A DNA stretch of 64,000 nt from Tengunoibacter tsumagoiensis. Lineage in GTDB: Bacteria; Chloroflexota; Ktedonobacteria; Ktedonobacterales; Ktedonobacteraceae. Below, piece by piece: positions 43,130-53,271 of the stretch (within the stretch, counting starts at the first letter, position 1; every line of letters begins with the position of its first letter). The position numbers were made by a program, and so were the translations under genes. The notes under the pieces are model-generated. The model ran no database searches and was not told the origin of the DNA. It saw only the letters and a list, made by a program, of their open reading frames with translations. Where the stretch lies: NCBI RefSeq assembly GCF_003967535.1, contig NZ_BIFR01000001.1, positions 2,107,001 to 2,171,000 on the forward strand. The letters are read 5' to 3'.

Positions 43130-44263
43130 TCACCCAATAAAAGAGCTTAAGGGAAGCATGATGCCAACTACAAAGACAAGGAACGTCAACGCATAGCTTT
43201 GCAGACCGAATAAGATGCGTTGATCTTTCACCTGCAAGGCATAAAGCAATCCTGCAAAGACAAGACTGGTGCCGATTCGTCCCGCAGAGATAAGTTCCAT
43301 ATAGGAGTAGCGTGACAGAAAGACCATCATCAGCAGATTCATGATCCAGATGCTCAATGGTCCGGCTTGCCACCAACCCCGATGGAAGAGCTCACGTACA
43401 ATCATACAGCCGCTTAATACGCCAGGCAGAAATAAGAGGAGAAAAAGGAACCAGAACTTATGTGGAGATTGTACAAAGGCAAACAGACCAGCAAAAGGAA
43501 GATGCTCAAAAGGTGGAGAGAACGTGAGCCCGGTGCGGCCAAAAAAGAGATAAAGTAGCCCTAACCAGACACACAAAGGCAGGATACCAGCCGCACAAAA
43601 CAGCAGAGCTTTACGCCACTGTCGTTGAAGCACAAAACCAAAGAGATATCCGGCAGGAAAGAGGATTGCCGTCTCACGTGTGAGCGCCGCCAGTCCCATC
43701 ATTACAGCAGCCCACATGAACCGTTCTTCATCAAGTAGCCAGACACCTGCACAGATAAAAAAATAGACCAGTGGCTCTGCTGTATCAAATGTCAGGCCAG
43801 CCGCTTGTCCGAAATAAAGGCCTGCTGCAAGACTGTACCACTGAGAGAGACCTCGTTTCACCAGGAGGCGAGCCAGAAGATCGACGCTTAGCACGATGGC
43901 GAGCCAGTTAACGGTGAGGAGTACATAAGGGATCAGAGGATCGAACTTCAGACTGAGTAGAGAGACCAGCAGTGGATAGAGAATGCGCTGATAACGATAG
44001 GGAGCATTGTCCATAAATTGCCAGGCGTTGAGGGGATCATGTGCTAATTGATAGTAGAATTGGCCATCATAGCCCCATGTTCCATCAGGCTTGTGTTGCG
44101 ACCAGACTGTGCCGAGATGAACAAAGTCTAGAACACTATAGCCACGTATGCCCATCATCGCGATCAGAAGAGCAAAATAACTGACGGCAATCACTACTGT
44201 TGGATGCCAGAGCGCGATACTCAGTGTTGAGCGCTGAGTGAGTGCAACATTGTTTCGTGCCAA
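43130..44263 (-). CDS. multi-pass membrane protein, GT-C glycosyltransferase-like
   Basis: About 377 residues with nine or ten transmembrane helices. The first loop has GYDGQFYYQLAHDP with an Asp, a typical position for GT-C catalytic acid; later TRETAILFPAGYLFG. The family is not certain. TTG 44263 with GAGG eight bases upstream gives a start just before the first helix; the frame stays open to 44419 but the extra 52 residues look non-native. It may use lipid-linked sugars like the DUF2079 protein at 29676. Confidence 0.65.
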   Translation of the reverse strand: MARNNVALTQRSTLSIALWHPTVVIAVSYFALLIAMMGIRGYSVLDFVHLGTVWSQHKPDGTWGYDGQFYYQLAHDPLNAWQFMDNAPYRYQRILYPLLVSLLSLKFDPLIPYVLLTVNWLAIVLSVDLLARLLVKRGLSQWYSLAAGLYFGQAAGLTFDTAEPLVYFFICAGVWLLDEERFMWAAVMMGLAALTRETAILFPAGYLFGFVLQRQWRKALLFCAAGILPLCVWLGLLYLFFGRTGLTFSPPFEHLPFAGLFAFVQSPHKFWFLFLLLFLPGVLSGCMIVRELFHRGWWQAGPLSIWIMNLLMMVFLSRYSYMELISAGRIGTSLVFAGLLYALQVKDQRILFGLQSYALTFLVFVVGIMLPLSSFIG

Positions 44264-44530
44264 AGTAAGAACCTCGCAGTCCTCAAAACAGGCCTTTGCT
44301 CGATCGGAGTTGAACGCCTGTTTTCCTACCCTCCAACGCCTTTGTTGAAGAAAAAAAGTTTCTATTGGGAACAGAATCCAGATGTTTAGGGACTTTTCTG
44401 GCAAATCTAGATTCATCAATGTAGCAGTGATTATAGCTCAACAATTTATATTTAGCAAGTATCCAGGCGAGGAAATGGGGTGTATCATGCCCCTATAGGC
44501 ATCTAGCTCATAAGAAGGTAGGAAGTTGTG

Positions 44531-45526
44531 CTAATTGGGGGGACGCACAGGGAGATTAAAACCCCAATCGAGCAGGGCTTTCGTATCGGAGTCACGCGTT
44601 ACCTGACTGGAGCTATCCAGAATGGCTCCAATAAGATGGTGTCCATTGCGGGTGGCGGAGAAGACCAGGCACCAGCCAGCAGCATCGGTATGGCCGGTCT
44701 TGATGCCATTCATGCCAGGGTATGTACTGAGGAGCAGATTGGTATTTGTCCAGACATGATTGGCTGTACTATAGCTGGGAGTCTGTACGATCTGAGCAAA
44801 GAACGGAATCTTCATGGCATACGTGGCGAGCCGGGTGAGATCGGCTGCTGTTGTGTAGTGCTGTCCATTTAGTTCATCCTGGGTAAGTCCATCAGGATTG
44901 ACATAATGCGTCTGGAAGAGGCCGAGACGAAAAGTAAAAAGATTCATGCGCTGGACAAAGGTCTCTGTAGAGCCCCCCAGGGCATCTGCGATTGCGACTG
45001 CCGCATCGTCTCCTGAGGGGAGCATCAAGCCATAGAGGAGATCTTTCAGTTTGATCTGCTCACCAACTTTCAGATAGGCGCTGCTACCATCGGTGCTACC
45101 ATCACTATGATAACCAACGCGATCAATCGCATCCTGTTTGACAGTAATCATCTGATCAAGCTTGCCGCTCTGAATTGCAATCAGGGCAGTGATGATCTTG
45201 GTCGTGCTGGCCATGGGGACTGGCCTCTCTCCATTTGTATCCGCCAATACGTGGCCTGTATCGGCATCAATGAGATAGCTCATTCTGGCAGCGAGAGGTG
45301 GTGGAGCTCCTTGCACCGTTAAGATGGGCTGGGGAGTGATGGGAGGAATAGGGGTTGCAGGCGGTAACGTTGGATAAGGGATCGGTGTTGGCGTGGGGGT
45401 CGGATCAAGGATGCCCGCAGACGTTAAAAACCCTTCCCCTGATGAGGTAAAAGCCAGTAAGGGAATCAGGATGAGCAGGCTAAGAGCACAAAGCAGGCAG
45501 ATGATCCCTATGATCCGACGTTTCAT
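44531..45526 (-). CDS. dacA: D-alanyl-D-alanine carboxypeptidase (serine peptidase S11)
   Basis: Trims the terminal D-Ala from peptidoglycan stem peptides, outside the membrane. 331 residues: an N-terminal membrane anchor/signal (IIGICLLCALSLLILIPLL region, residues 5-25), a Pro/Thr-rich linker (PTPTPTPIPYP...), then the penicillin-binding fold with SxxK as STTK (MASTTKIITAL), SxN variant as SGD (MLPSGDDAAVAIADAL) and KTG as KTGHT. The SGD instead of SGN is a common variant. A structured RNA lies in the upstream region, which may regulate it. Confidence 0.93.
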   Translation of the reverse strand: MKRRIIGIICLLCALSLLILIPLLAFTSSGEGFLTSAGILDPTPTPTPIPYPTLPPATPIPPITPQPILTVQGAPPPLAARMSYLIDADTGHVLADTNGERPVPMASTTKIITALIAIQSGKLDQMITVKQDAIDRVGYHSDGSTDGSSAYLKVGEQIKLKDLLYGLMLPSGDDAAVAIADALGGSTETFVQRMNLFTFRLGLFQTHYVNPDGLTQDELNGQHYTTAADLTRLATYAMKIPFFAQIVQTPSYSTANHVWTNTNLLLSTYPGMNGIKTGHTDAAGWCLVFSATRNGHHLIGAILDSSSQVTRDSDTKALLDWGFNLPVRPPN

Positions 45527-45722
45527 ATTTTTTTTCTTCCGTATTTTTGAAGAGAATAGTAATTTTTGTATGAGAAGTATGGAGCAAAAAGACTATACTG
45601 TGTAAGAGTCTAAGATTAGTATAAATATTCTATCGTCAAAAGGCGAATTATTGTTGTGTGATAAGAGAAATATCCCATCAATTGGGGAGAAATCTAAGCA
45701 TGAGGTAAGCGAAAAATGAGAA

Positions 45723-45887
45723 AATGGGCAAGAAGTAGCACTACCTCTTCGACGCCCCCAGGCTTCGCGATCGAATCTTGATCAAATGAAAGAACCATTT
45801 CAGATCCGACCGCGAACGCTGCTAGGGGCTACCAGGATACTTTAATATGTGCAGGCCAGAGACGTTCGAGAGACGCTACTCCCCATT
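45723..45887 (-). ncRNA. structured RNA candidate upstream of dacA (possible riboswitch)
   Basis: On the minus strand AATGGG (45887-45882) can pair with CCCATT (45728-45723), enclosing about 155 bases. Inside are GGGGAGTAGC (from 45884), a long hairpin TTCGCGGTCGGATCT / AGATTCGATCGCGAA (45816-45802 / 45778-45764) held by two G-U pairs possible only on this strand, and a small hairpin AAGAGGTA-GTGC-TACTTCTT (45749-45730) before a T-rich stretch. The GGGGAGUAGC motif recalls the yybP-ykoY manganese riboswitch, but the rest was not matched with confidence. Confidence 0.4.
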
Positions 45888-45958
45888 ACAACAGCAGATG
45901 TTTCTTCCGAAAACGGAGTTTTCATGCCGGGTGATGAACCCTTTGTATGAACGTCCAT

Positions 45959-47419
45959 TTAGAGCTCTGCGGGCCATTGCTTATGATAATCGGTGACAGC
46001 CTCGAAGGCACTGGCAATCTTTAGAAGGGTGTCTTCCTTGAAGACATTGCCGAGCAATTGCAGGCCAACGGGCAGACCTTCGCTAAAGCCGCCTGGGATC
46101 GAGACGCCACAGATACCTGCCAGGTTGGCTGGGATAGTGAAAACGTCCTGAAGATACATCTGATAAGGATCGGAGATCTCACCCAATTTGAAGGCGACCG
46201 TAGGAGAGGCCGGGCTTACAAGGGCATCAAATTGCTCAAAGGCCCTGGAAAAGTCCTGCGTGATCAGCGTCCTGACCTTCTCAGCCTGTTTATAGTAGGC
46301 ATCGTAGTAGCCAGCGGAGAGGGCATAGGTCCCCAGCATAATGCGGCGTTTCACCTCAGGTCCAAAGCCGTATTCCCGTGTTTTCTCCATTGCCTCCCAC
46401 ATCTCGCTGGTATCGCGATACGAGAAACCATATTTTACGCCATCATAGCGAGAGAGATTTGCGCTGGCCTCAGCAGGAGCAATGATATAGTAGGCTGCAA
46501 CGCCATATTTGGTATGTGGAAGTGAGACAGGACTGATCTCAGCACCAAGTTCGCGCAGGCGCTCAATATTGGCCTTCACTGCGCTAACGACTCCAGGCTG
46601 TGTGCCCTCGACCCAATACTCCTCTGGCACACCGATGCGCATCCCTTTCAGATCTCCAGTGAGCGCGCCAGTGTAATCCTGAACGGACTGTGGAGAGCTC
46701 GTAGCATCGCGCTCATCATGCCCGGCAATAGCCTGTAGCAGGAGAGCAGCATCGCGGGCATTGCGTGCAAAGGGTCCAATCTGATCCAGCGAAGAGGCAA
46801 AGGCTACCAGGCCAAAGCGTGAGACACGGCCATAGGTTGGTTTGAGTCCAACGAGATTACAGAGCGAGGCAGGCTGGCGAATCGAGCCACCTGTATCACT
46901 GCCATAAGAGCCCATGGCCATCCCAGCGGCCACGGCAGCAGCTGAGCCACCACTACTGCCACCAGGAGCTCGATCGAGATCCCAGGGATTTTTGGTAGGA
47001 AAGAAGGCTGAATGTTCGGTGGAAGAGCCCATTGCAAACTCATCCATATTTGTCTTTCCAACCATCACAATGCCAGCGTCATGCAACTTCTCCATCACCG
47101 TGGCATCGAAAGGGGGCTTAAAATTCTCCAGCATGCGTGAGCCGCAGGTTGTGGCAATCCCCTTCGTCGCAATAACATCTTTAATGGCAAGAGGGATGCC
47201 AGTCAGCGGATGGAGATTCTCGCCGCGAGCAAAGCGTTTATCGGCCTCTCGAGCCTGTTCCAGAGCCAGCTCATCGGTTACCAGCGTAAAAGCTTTCACT
47301 TTGGGCTCAACGGCGCGAATGCGCTCTAAATGGGCCTGTGTGAGCTCAACGGAAGAGATCTTCTTCTGGCGTAAGAGCTCGCCGGCCTCAGTAATACTTA
47401 AATGATAGAGTTCAGTCAT
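45959..47419 (-). CDS. gatA: Asp-tRNA(Asn)/Glu-tRNA(Gln) amidotransferase subunit A
   Basis: GatA frees ammonia from glutamine for the transamidation of misacylated tRNA. 486 residues of the amidase-signature family: catalytic Lys in [11 protein letters not shown], cis-Ser and nucleophile Ser in [17 protein letters not shown] and [12 protein letters not shown], followed by [14 protein letters not shown]. Six bases after gatC in the same direction, so the order is gatC-gatA. gatB is not in the window and must lie elsewhere. Confidence 0.97.
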   Translation of the reverse strand: MTELYHLSITEAGELLRQKKISSVELTQAHLERIRAVEPKVKAFTLVTDELALEQAREADKRFARGENLHPLTGIPLAIKDVIATKGIATTCGSRMLENFKPPFDATVMEKLHDAGIVMVGKTNMDEFAMGSSTEHSAFFPTKNPWDLDRAPGGSSGGSAAAVAAGMAMGSYGSDTGGSIRQPASLCNLVGLKPTYGRVSRFGLVAFASSLDQIGPFARNARDAALLLQAIAGHDERDATSSPQSVQDYTGALTGDLKGMRIGVPEEYWVEGTQPGVVSAVKANIERLRELGAEISPVSLPHTKYGVAAYYIIAPAEASANLSRYDGVKYGFSYRDTSEMWEAMEKTREYGFGPEVKRRIMLGTYALSAGYYDAYYKQAEKVRTLITQDFSRAFEQFDALVSPASPTVAFKLGEISDPYQMYLQDVFTIPANLAGICGVSIPGGFSEGLPVGLQLLGNVFKEDTLLKIASAFEAVTDYHKQWPAEL

Positions 47420-47425
47420 GTGTAT

Positions 47426-47716
47426 TTATGCGTCCTCCAGTACCGCATTGACCCGCAAGCAGTTGTCTTCCTGGTCTGGAGCATTGGCCAGCAACTCTTC
47501 AGGTGTATAAGAAGGTTTGGCAATATCCTCACGCATAACATTGGTCTGTCGTGAGGCATGGGCAGTGGGGGAGACTCCGCTCACATCGGCCTCTTGTAAA
47601 ATGTGGATATGCCCCAGAATGGCGGAAAGTTGGCTGCCAAAGGTATCAATCTCTTCTTCGCTCAGACCCAATCTGGCGAGCCTGGCTACGTTTGTTACCG
47701 TCTCGCGATCAATCAT
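47426..47716 (-). CDS. gatC: Asp-tRNA(Asn)/Glu-tRNA(Gln) amidotransferase subunit C
   Basis: 96 residues with the conserved GatC pattern: VARLARLGLSEEEIDTFGSQLSAIL at the N-terminus, DVSGVSPTAHA in the middle and the C-terminal VNAVLEDA. GatC wraps around GatA and GatB and stabilises the complex. It is directly upstream of gatA and probably co-transcribed with acyP, 28 bases upstream. Confidence 0.95.
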   Translation of the reverse strand: MIDRETVTNVARLARLGLSEEEIDTFGSQLSAILGHIHILQEADVSGVSPTAHASRQTNVMREDIAKPSYTPEELLANAPDQEDNCLRVNAVLEDA

Positions 47717-47744
47717 GTATGGTCCTCTTCTCTAACTTACCCAG

Positions 47745-48050
47745 CTACCAGCGGACGTGAAAGCCACTGAAATGTTCGGTTGGTTCTCGCCATGTCGTGT
47801 GTACTTCCTCGACCTCTGCCGCTGGTGGACCCTGCCGCAGCAGGACAAGCAGATGTTCGAGGGCAGGTCGTGCCCCTTGAGCGACTATGGTAACGTCGCC
47901 GTTGCTCTCATTGCGTGCGAATCCGTGCAGCCCCAGGCTCAAAGCACTCTGGACTGCAAAATAACGGAAGCCAACGCCCTGGACGTAGCCAGTAACGAGA
48001 GCTAACAATTCTTGAGTGGGTGTGTGGTCGCTCTGACTCATGCTCCTCAT
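47745..48050 (-). CDS. acyP: acylphosphatase
   Basis: 101 residues. VTGYVQGVGFRYFAVQSALSLGLHGFARN holds the catalytic Arg (GVGFR) and Asn (GFARNESNGDV) of acylphosphatase, and the C-terminus FSGFHVRW is close to the family end. The enzyme hydrolyses acyl phosphates. Start ATG 48050 or 48041 cannot be decided; neither has a well-placed ribosome site. It is upstream of gatC on the same strand. Confidence 0.93.
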   Translation of the reverse strand: MRSMSQSDHTPTQELLALVTGYVQGVGFRYFAVQSALSLGLHGFARNESNGDVTIVAQGARPALEHLLVLLRQGPPAAEVEEVHTTWREPTEHFSGFHVRW

Positions 48051-48374
48051 GATAGCATATATCGGGCCATTCGGAATAGCCCCTCTGTGAGAGATGGGAG
48101 GACGTGGTTGTGTAGCAAAGGCTTCAAACAGGACTTTGTAGATGGCTTATTTACTTGAAAAGTGGTACTATTAGGGTAACGAATGCAACAAAACCAACAC
48201 ACGTAGCGTATTTCTTTTCAGAGAAAATTACCATTTGCTCTCCCATCTATACCTGTGCTCCTTGAACGCCCTGAGAGTAAACGTTGCGTAGTGGAGTTGT
48301 ATTTGAGGAGAGGCTGGTTGCTCTGATTTTATCGAGACATACGCCTCGATTGAACCTCATTGGGGAGATGATAC
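48051..48374. other. divergent intergenic region between acyP and moxR operons
   Basis: No gene is seen. A GGGC-CATTCGGAATA-GCCC hairpin lies near 48063-48081 on the acyP side. A TTGAAA element near 48157 followed 16 bases later by TAACGA could be a weak promoter for the moxR operon. Confidence 0.3.
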
Positions 48375-49346
48375 ATGCAATCAATACAAGACTTAGCTAC
48401 AGCTGTTCAGCGCGTGGTAGAGAATGTGGAGCGTGTCATAGTAGGCAAAGCGGAGCCCGTTGCCTTCAGTCTGATCGCCGTTATTTGTAATGGACATGTG
48501 CTGATCGAAGATGTACCGGGTGTCGGGAAAACCGTTTTAACAAAAGCTATTGCCCGCTCCATCGGATGTTCGTTTAAGCGTATTCAGTTTACTCCAGACC
48601 TTCTACCGAGTGATGTTACAGGCGTCTCTATTTATAACCAGAAATCGGGCAATTTTGAGTTTCGGTCTGGTCCGATTATGTCGCAGATTGTGTTAGCAGA
48701 CGAAGTGAACCGAGCGACTCCAAAGACTCAGTCGGCATTGTTGGAAGCGATGGAAGAGGCGCAGGTGACTGTTGATGGCATCACCTATCAATTGCCTTCT
48801 CCCTTTATGGTTATGGCGACTCAGAACCCCATTGAGTATGAAGGAACCTTTCCGCTGCCTGAGGCTCAGCTTGATCGCTTTATGATGAATATTCGCCTGG
48901 GTTATCCCCAACCCAGGGACGAGATGAATATTCTCGATAGCCATCAACATCATCACCCTCTCGAAGATCTGGCCCAGATTATGACCGCTGAGGAGCTGAT
49001 CACCATTCAGCAACAGGTGCGTAACGTTCATGTTGACCCCTCGATTCGTGAATATATCGTTGGCATTGCCAATGCAACGCGTAGCCATCAAAATATTTAC
49101 CTTGGCGCAAGTCCACGTGGCTCGTTGGCGCTCTTTCGTGCGTCACAGGCTCTGGCGGCTATGCGCGGACGTGGGTATGTGATTCCAGATGATATCAAAT
49201 TGCTGGCCAAACCAACGCTGGCTCATCGTATCATCGTTACACCAGCGGCTCGTGTGCGCTCAATTACCTCAACCGCCATTCTTGATGAGATTCTACAGTC
49301 AGTTCCTGTTCCCAATGCATGGGTTGGTGGCGGAAGGGGGCGCTAG
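48375..49346 (+). CDS. MoxR family AAA+ ATPase
   Basis: 323 residues. Walker [15 protein letters not shown], Walker [25 protein letters not shown] and sensor [26 protein letters not shown] are the MoxR signature. These chaperone-like ATPases act with DUF58 proteins, exactly as in this operon. ATG 48375 follows GGGGAGATG. The next gene begins two bases after the stop. The operon MoxR / DUF58 / transglutaminase is widespread; its exact function is not settled. Confidence 0.95.
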   Translation: MQSIQDLATAVQRVVENVERVIVGKAEPVAFSLIAVICNGHVLIEDVPGVGKTVLTKAIARSIGCSFKRIQFTPDLLPSDVTGVSIYNQKSGNFEFRSGPIMSQIVLADEVNRATPKTQSALLEAMEEAQVTVDGITYQLPSPFMVMATQNPIEYEGTFPLPEAQLDRFMMNIRLGYPQPRDEMNILDSHQHHHPLEDLAQIMTAEELITIQQQVRNVHVDPSIREYIVGIANATRSHQNIYLGASPRGSLALFRASQALAAMRGRGYVIPDDIKLLAKPTLAHRIIVTPAARVRSITSTAILDEILQSVPVPNAWVGGGRGR

Positions 49347-49348
49347 CT

Positions 49349-50560
49349 ATGCGTCCCTGGCAAGCTATTCTTCTGATTTGCATCCTGGCTTTTTTTGCCA
49401 TTAGTAGTGCATGGAAGGTTCTCTATATTCTGACCTATGTACTACTCATTCTCTTTGTCCTCTCCTGGCTGTGGGCGCAATATAGCCTGCGTAAAATGGT
49501 ATTCCAACGCACCTTCAATGGGGAACGTGTGCAGGTTGGCGAGGTCTTTGATGAGCGGCTCACGTTAGACAATCTGAGCCGCTTGCCAAAACTATGGGTG
49601 CAGATTGCCGATGGTTCGACGCTACCAGGACATCGAGCGGGCTATGTTGCCAGTATGGGCGGGCGGAAACGAGCGATGTGGCGGGCGCGTAGCACCTGTC
49701 GACAGCGTGGACGTTTTCAAATGGGCCCTGTCATTGCCACGAGTGGAGATCCCTTTGGACTCTTCCGCAAGCATCGTTTTCTGGCACCAGCGGGCGATCT
49801 CCTGGTTCTGCCACGCGTCCACCCGATTACGGATTTTGCACTTTTCACAGGTGGGTTGCCTGGACGAGGCCGTAGCGCGCAGCGAGCGCTTCAGACGACG
49901 ACCAATGCAACTACGATTCGTGACTATGTCAATGGCGATGCCTTAAGCCGTATTCATTGGCGTAGCAGTGCTCATTACAACAAGTTGATGGTCAAAGAAT
50001 TTGATCTTGATCCCGCAGTTGATGCCTGGCTCTTTTTGGATCTTCAGGGTGAGGTGCAAGTGGGAGAAGGAGAGGATTCGACTGAAGAATATGCAGTAAC
50101 GATTGCTGCAACGATTGCAAACTATCTGCTACGTCATGATCTTTCACTAGGCATGATTGTCAACGGAGAGAAGCGCGAGATTCTCGCCCTCGATCGTGGT
50201 GATCGACAGATCGAGCGTATGCTTGAGCTTCTTGCTGTGGTGACAGCAGGGCAGGGACCAGCGTTAAAAGAGGCTCTGGCTGTGGATGCCCTCCATTTTC
50301 GCCGCAATACGGTGGCGATTGTGATTACGGCCTCACAGACGAGCGATTGGCATGAGAGTATTCGTCATCTTCAACGGCGAGGAGTACAGGTTGCTGTGGT
50401 GGGCCTGGATGCCGCCTCATTTGAAGGGGAGTCTTCGGATGAGGATACTCTGGCTTTACTGGAAGGCGCAGGTATTCCGGTGATGCGCATCCATTGTAAC
50501 GATCCAATTGCTCAGATACTAGAAAGTGGATCCGACACGCGTTTTGTCAAAGGAAGGTAG
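49349..50560 (+). CDS. DUF58 domain protein
   Basis: 403 residues: two N-terminal transmembrane helices (ILLICILAFFAISSAW and LYILTYVLLILFVLSWLW), then a beta-rich region (~50-190) and the DUF58 core TIRDYVNGDALSRIHWRSSAHYNKLMVKEFD (given in part), followed by a vWA-like domain. ATG 49349 has GGAAGGGGGCG upstream; the frame from 49319 overlaps moxR. Works with the MoxR ATPase. Confidence 0.92.
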   Translation: MRPWQAILLICILAFFAISSAWKVLYILTYVLLILFVLSWLWAQYSLRKMVFQRTFNGERVQVGEVFDERLTLDNLSRLPKLWVQIADGSTLPGHRAGYVASMGGRKRAMWRARSTCRQRGRFQMGPVIATSGDPFGLFRKHRFLAPAGDLLVLPRVHPITDFALFTGGLPGRGRSAQRALQTTTNATTIRDYVNGDALSRIHWRSSAHYNKLMVKEFDLDPAVDAWLFLDLQGEVQVGEGEDSTEEYAVTIAATIANYLLRHDLSLGMIVNGEKREILALDRGDRQIERMLELLAVVTAGQGPALKEALAVDALHFRRNTVAIVITASQTSDWHESIRHLQRRGVQVAVVGLDAASFEGESSDEDTLALLEGAGIPVMRIHCNDPIAQILESGSDTRFVKGR

Positions 50561-50565
50561 ACGCG

Positions 50566-53061
50566 ATGAGCGATACGACGTTTGAACGGCTCTCCCATCT
50601 CATTTCGGAGACGCCTCCCGATCCAAAGAAGAAGGGACGTTCTCCACGGACAGTTGAATTGCTCTTAAACCCGGCAGAGGGGTGGCTGCTCTTTTTCTTA
50701 CTGGCTGCCGTTCTTTATAGCACAACGTGGTCAGTACAGGCGGCTGGCTGGATTAGTAATTTAGATGTGCTCTCCCAGACGACTGCTCTTGGTCTGATTG
50801 CTAGTTTTGTCGCAGCAAAGCAGCAGCGGTTTCCACGGCTGCTTGTTTTTAGTGTAGTGATTATCGTTGGTCTGCTTCTGGCGTTTTGGCAAACGGTCTT
50901 GCTTTACGATCAAGGGAACTTCACTGAGTTTTTTGCACGCTTTCAGGATTGGCTCAACACAATTCGCTCGGGTGGAACGGGGAATGATGATACCATGTTC
51001 CTCTTTTTTATCTTATCTCTTGGCTTTGCCCTGGCGGTCATAAGTGTCTGGCTGGTCTATTGTATGAGAAGCCCCTTGCTTATGGTTGCAGCCAATGCAG
51101 TTGTGCTCCTGATCAACCTGAATAATATGACCGATGCTGGAGGGATCTTCTTTCTTATCCTCTTCCTGATCTCATCGCTGTTGTTATTGTTGCGGTTTAA
51201 CCTCTATGAATCGATTGCGCGCTGGAAAAGGCAGGGGCTCCGCTTTGACGATGATCTCAAGTGGGATATTATGCAGGCAGGGGCTCTGGTCTCGGTTGGT
51301 ATTCTCATCTTTTCCTGGGTTCTGCCTGGAAGCTATGCCAATCCAGTTGCGAGCCAGATCTGGAATGTGCCGCAGAATCCCTTCTTACAGTTGCAGAATA
51401 CCTGGAATCGAGCGTTCTCTCCGAGTGGTGGTGGAGTCGCAACTTCAAACCATGGCAGCTTTCGGGCTCAATTGTCACTGGGTGGCAATCCCAACCTCAA
51501 TGATGAAGTAGTGCTGACCATGCAGACTAACAGTAAGGATAGTGCAGCTCTCTATCTTGAGCTTGTGAGCTATGAGACCTATACAACAAATGGCTGGGTT
51601 CTGGGGGCAACGAATCCATTTCCCCTGGAAGCCAATGCCTTTTTGCCGCCCAGCTCCTTCTCGACTCAATCGGTGAAAGAACGAATCACCATGGTGAATC
51701 CACCAGCTGAACAGAATCCCTACATTCTTGGCCCCTCTGAGATGACCTCAGTAAGCATTCCGGCCTCGGTCTACAATGGTGATCATGGTATTGTGGCCTG
51801 GGTAGGGAAAAATGGGACGATTCGCGCTGGCGTGAGCTACACTGTCAATTCAGCTATCTCCGACGTCAATGATACAACATTGGAGGGCGTCCCATTTCCT
51901 AAGAATGCACCAAATTATACCCCTAATCCTAACCGTCCTGACGATTTGATCGCTGTAAACGCCTATGAAGATGGTCTGGTGCGTGATTTTACTCAGATGC
52001 CCAGCAATGACGATATGAAGCGTATCAGTGCACTGGCTCATCAGATTGTAACAGATGCCAACGCTACCAGCATGTATGATCAGGCGCAGGCCTTAGAGTC
52101 GTATCTCAAAAAGAATTATAGCTATAGTGTGGATATTCATCCACCCAGACAGGGCGACCCGGTGGCCTGGTTTTTGTTTGACAATAGTCAAAAAGATGGC
52201 TTCTGTAACTATTTTTCATCGGCGATGGTGCTTATGGCTCGTTCATTAGGAATGCCAGCACGCGTGGTTGCGGGGTATGCGCCGGGGGAATACAATGAGA
52301 GTACTGGCCAGTATACAGTGCGTGGTAAACAGGCACATTCCTGGGTACAGATCGACTTTGCAGGCTATGGATGGATAAATTTTGAGCCATCGGCAAGCTT
52401 CAACTCATTTGTACGCCCTACTGGCCTGAACACACCTGGAGCGAATGGGACCTCATCAAACCAGACCCTTCCAACGGGCGTGGTGCCGCCTGACCAGCGC
52501 ACAAAGCATAAGAAAGATCCAGATCAGACTGATCCAGGAGGTTCTACGAGCAGCTCTTCCCAGCCCCTTTTTTTCCAGGGACCGAGCATAAGCATTACCT
52601 TAGGAAGCCTGATTCTATTGACCTTATTCCTCTGTATTGCTTTTGGCATCTGGTGGAGACGGCTCTTCCGCCGCTATAGCCTGTCGACTCAGATTTATGG
52701 TCGCATCTGTCTACTGGCAAGTTGGGCTGGTATACAATTGCAGCCCTCTCTGACACCCTACGAATATGTGGAGCGCATCAGACCATCGTTTGCACGTACG
52801 GCTGATATTACTGCGTTAGAGCGTCTGGGAGACATCTATGTGCGAGAGCGCTGGGCCGATCCACAGAGTCCAGAGCATCCACTTCGCAGCGGTGAACTGG
52901 CAGAGTTACAGAGCATCTGGCGTCGTTTACGCCTGAAACTCGTTGTCTCAGTTCTGCGACACCCCTCTTTCCTGGGATGGGTGCCAGCCCGGATACAGCG
53001 TTATTGGAAACAGTATCGGCGTCGCCATCGCGTGCGAAAATGGCTGCGTAAAGAGCTTTAA
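50566..53061 (+). CDS. transglutaminase-like membrane protein (TgpA family)
   Basis: 831 residues. The N-terminal part has about six transmembrane helices (~35-250), then an extracellular region with a transglutaminase domain: Cys ~547 in DGFCNYFSSAMVLMARSLGMPARVVAGY, His ~590 in QAHSWVQI, and the third residue Glu ~606 in WINFEPS where many relatives have Asp. A Gly/Ser/Thr-rich linker, another helix (ITLGSLILLTLFLCIAFGIWW) and a cytoplasmic tail follow. It closes the MoxR-DUF58 operon with a 5-base gap. Substrate unknown. Confidence 0.93.
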   Translation: MSDTTFERLSHLISETPPDPKKKGRSPRTVELLLNPAEGWLLFFLLAAVLYSTTWSVQAAGWISNLDVLSQTTALGLIASFVAAKQQRFPRLLVFSVVIIVGLLLAFWQTVLLYDQGNFTEFFARFQDWLNTIRSGGTGNDDTMFLFFILSLGFALAVISVWLVYCMRSPLLMVAANAVVLLINLNNMTDAGGIFFLILFLISSLLLLLRFNLYESIARWKRQGLRFDDDLKWDIMQAGALVSVGILIFSWVLPGSYANPVASQIWNVPQNPFLQLQNTWNRAFSPSGGGVATSNHGSFRAQLSLGGNPNLNDEVVLTMQTNSKDSAALYLELVSYETYTTNGWVLGATNPFPLEANAFLPPSSFSTQSVKERITMVNPPAEQNPYILGPSEMTSVSIPASVYNGDHGIVAWVGKNGTIRAGVSYTVNSAISDVNDTTLEGVPFPKNAPNYTPNPNRPDDLIAVNAYEDGLVRDFTQMPSNDDMKRISALAHQIVTDANATSMYDQAQALESYLKKNYSYSVDIHPPRQGDPVAWFLFDNSQKDGFCNYFSSAMVLMARSLGMPARVVAGYAPGEYNESTGQYTVRGKQAHSWVQIDFAGYGWINFEPSASFNSFVRPTGLNTPGANGTSSNQTLPTGVVPPDQRTKHKKDPDQTDPGGSTSSSSQPLFFQGPSISITLGSLILLTLFLCIAFGIWWRRLFRRYSLSTQIYGRICLLASWAGIQLQPSLTPYEYVERIRPSFARTADITALERLGDIYVRERWADPQSPEHPLRSGELAELQSIWRRLRLKLVVSVLRHPSFLGWVPARIQRYWKQYRRRHRVRKWLRKEL

Positions 53062-53271
53062 AAGGAACTTTAAAAGGAATTTTCACAGGTGGAACTTTAG
53101 CTGGACTTCTTGACCAATCCGGTCGACTCTCGTACACTATAGTTTGCAGCCTGCTGTGTTTTGCAACTGTGGTCTGCAAACTTTAAAGTTCATATCTGTG
53201 CCATTTAGCGCACTGCGGTTGTGCAGTCAATTGTGCTGTTTTTTCATGGTATGGTAAGGTAGGAGAATGTT

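Noticed and set aside
45781..45840. T-box-like ACCGCG element
   Set aside because: It is present on the plus strand only, where no gene follows; flanking T-box signals are missing.
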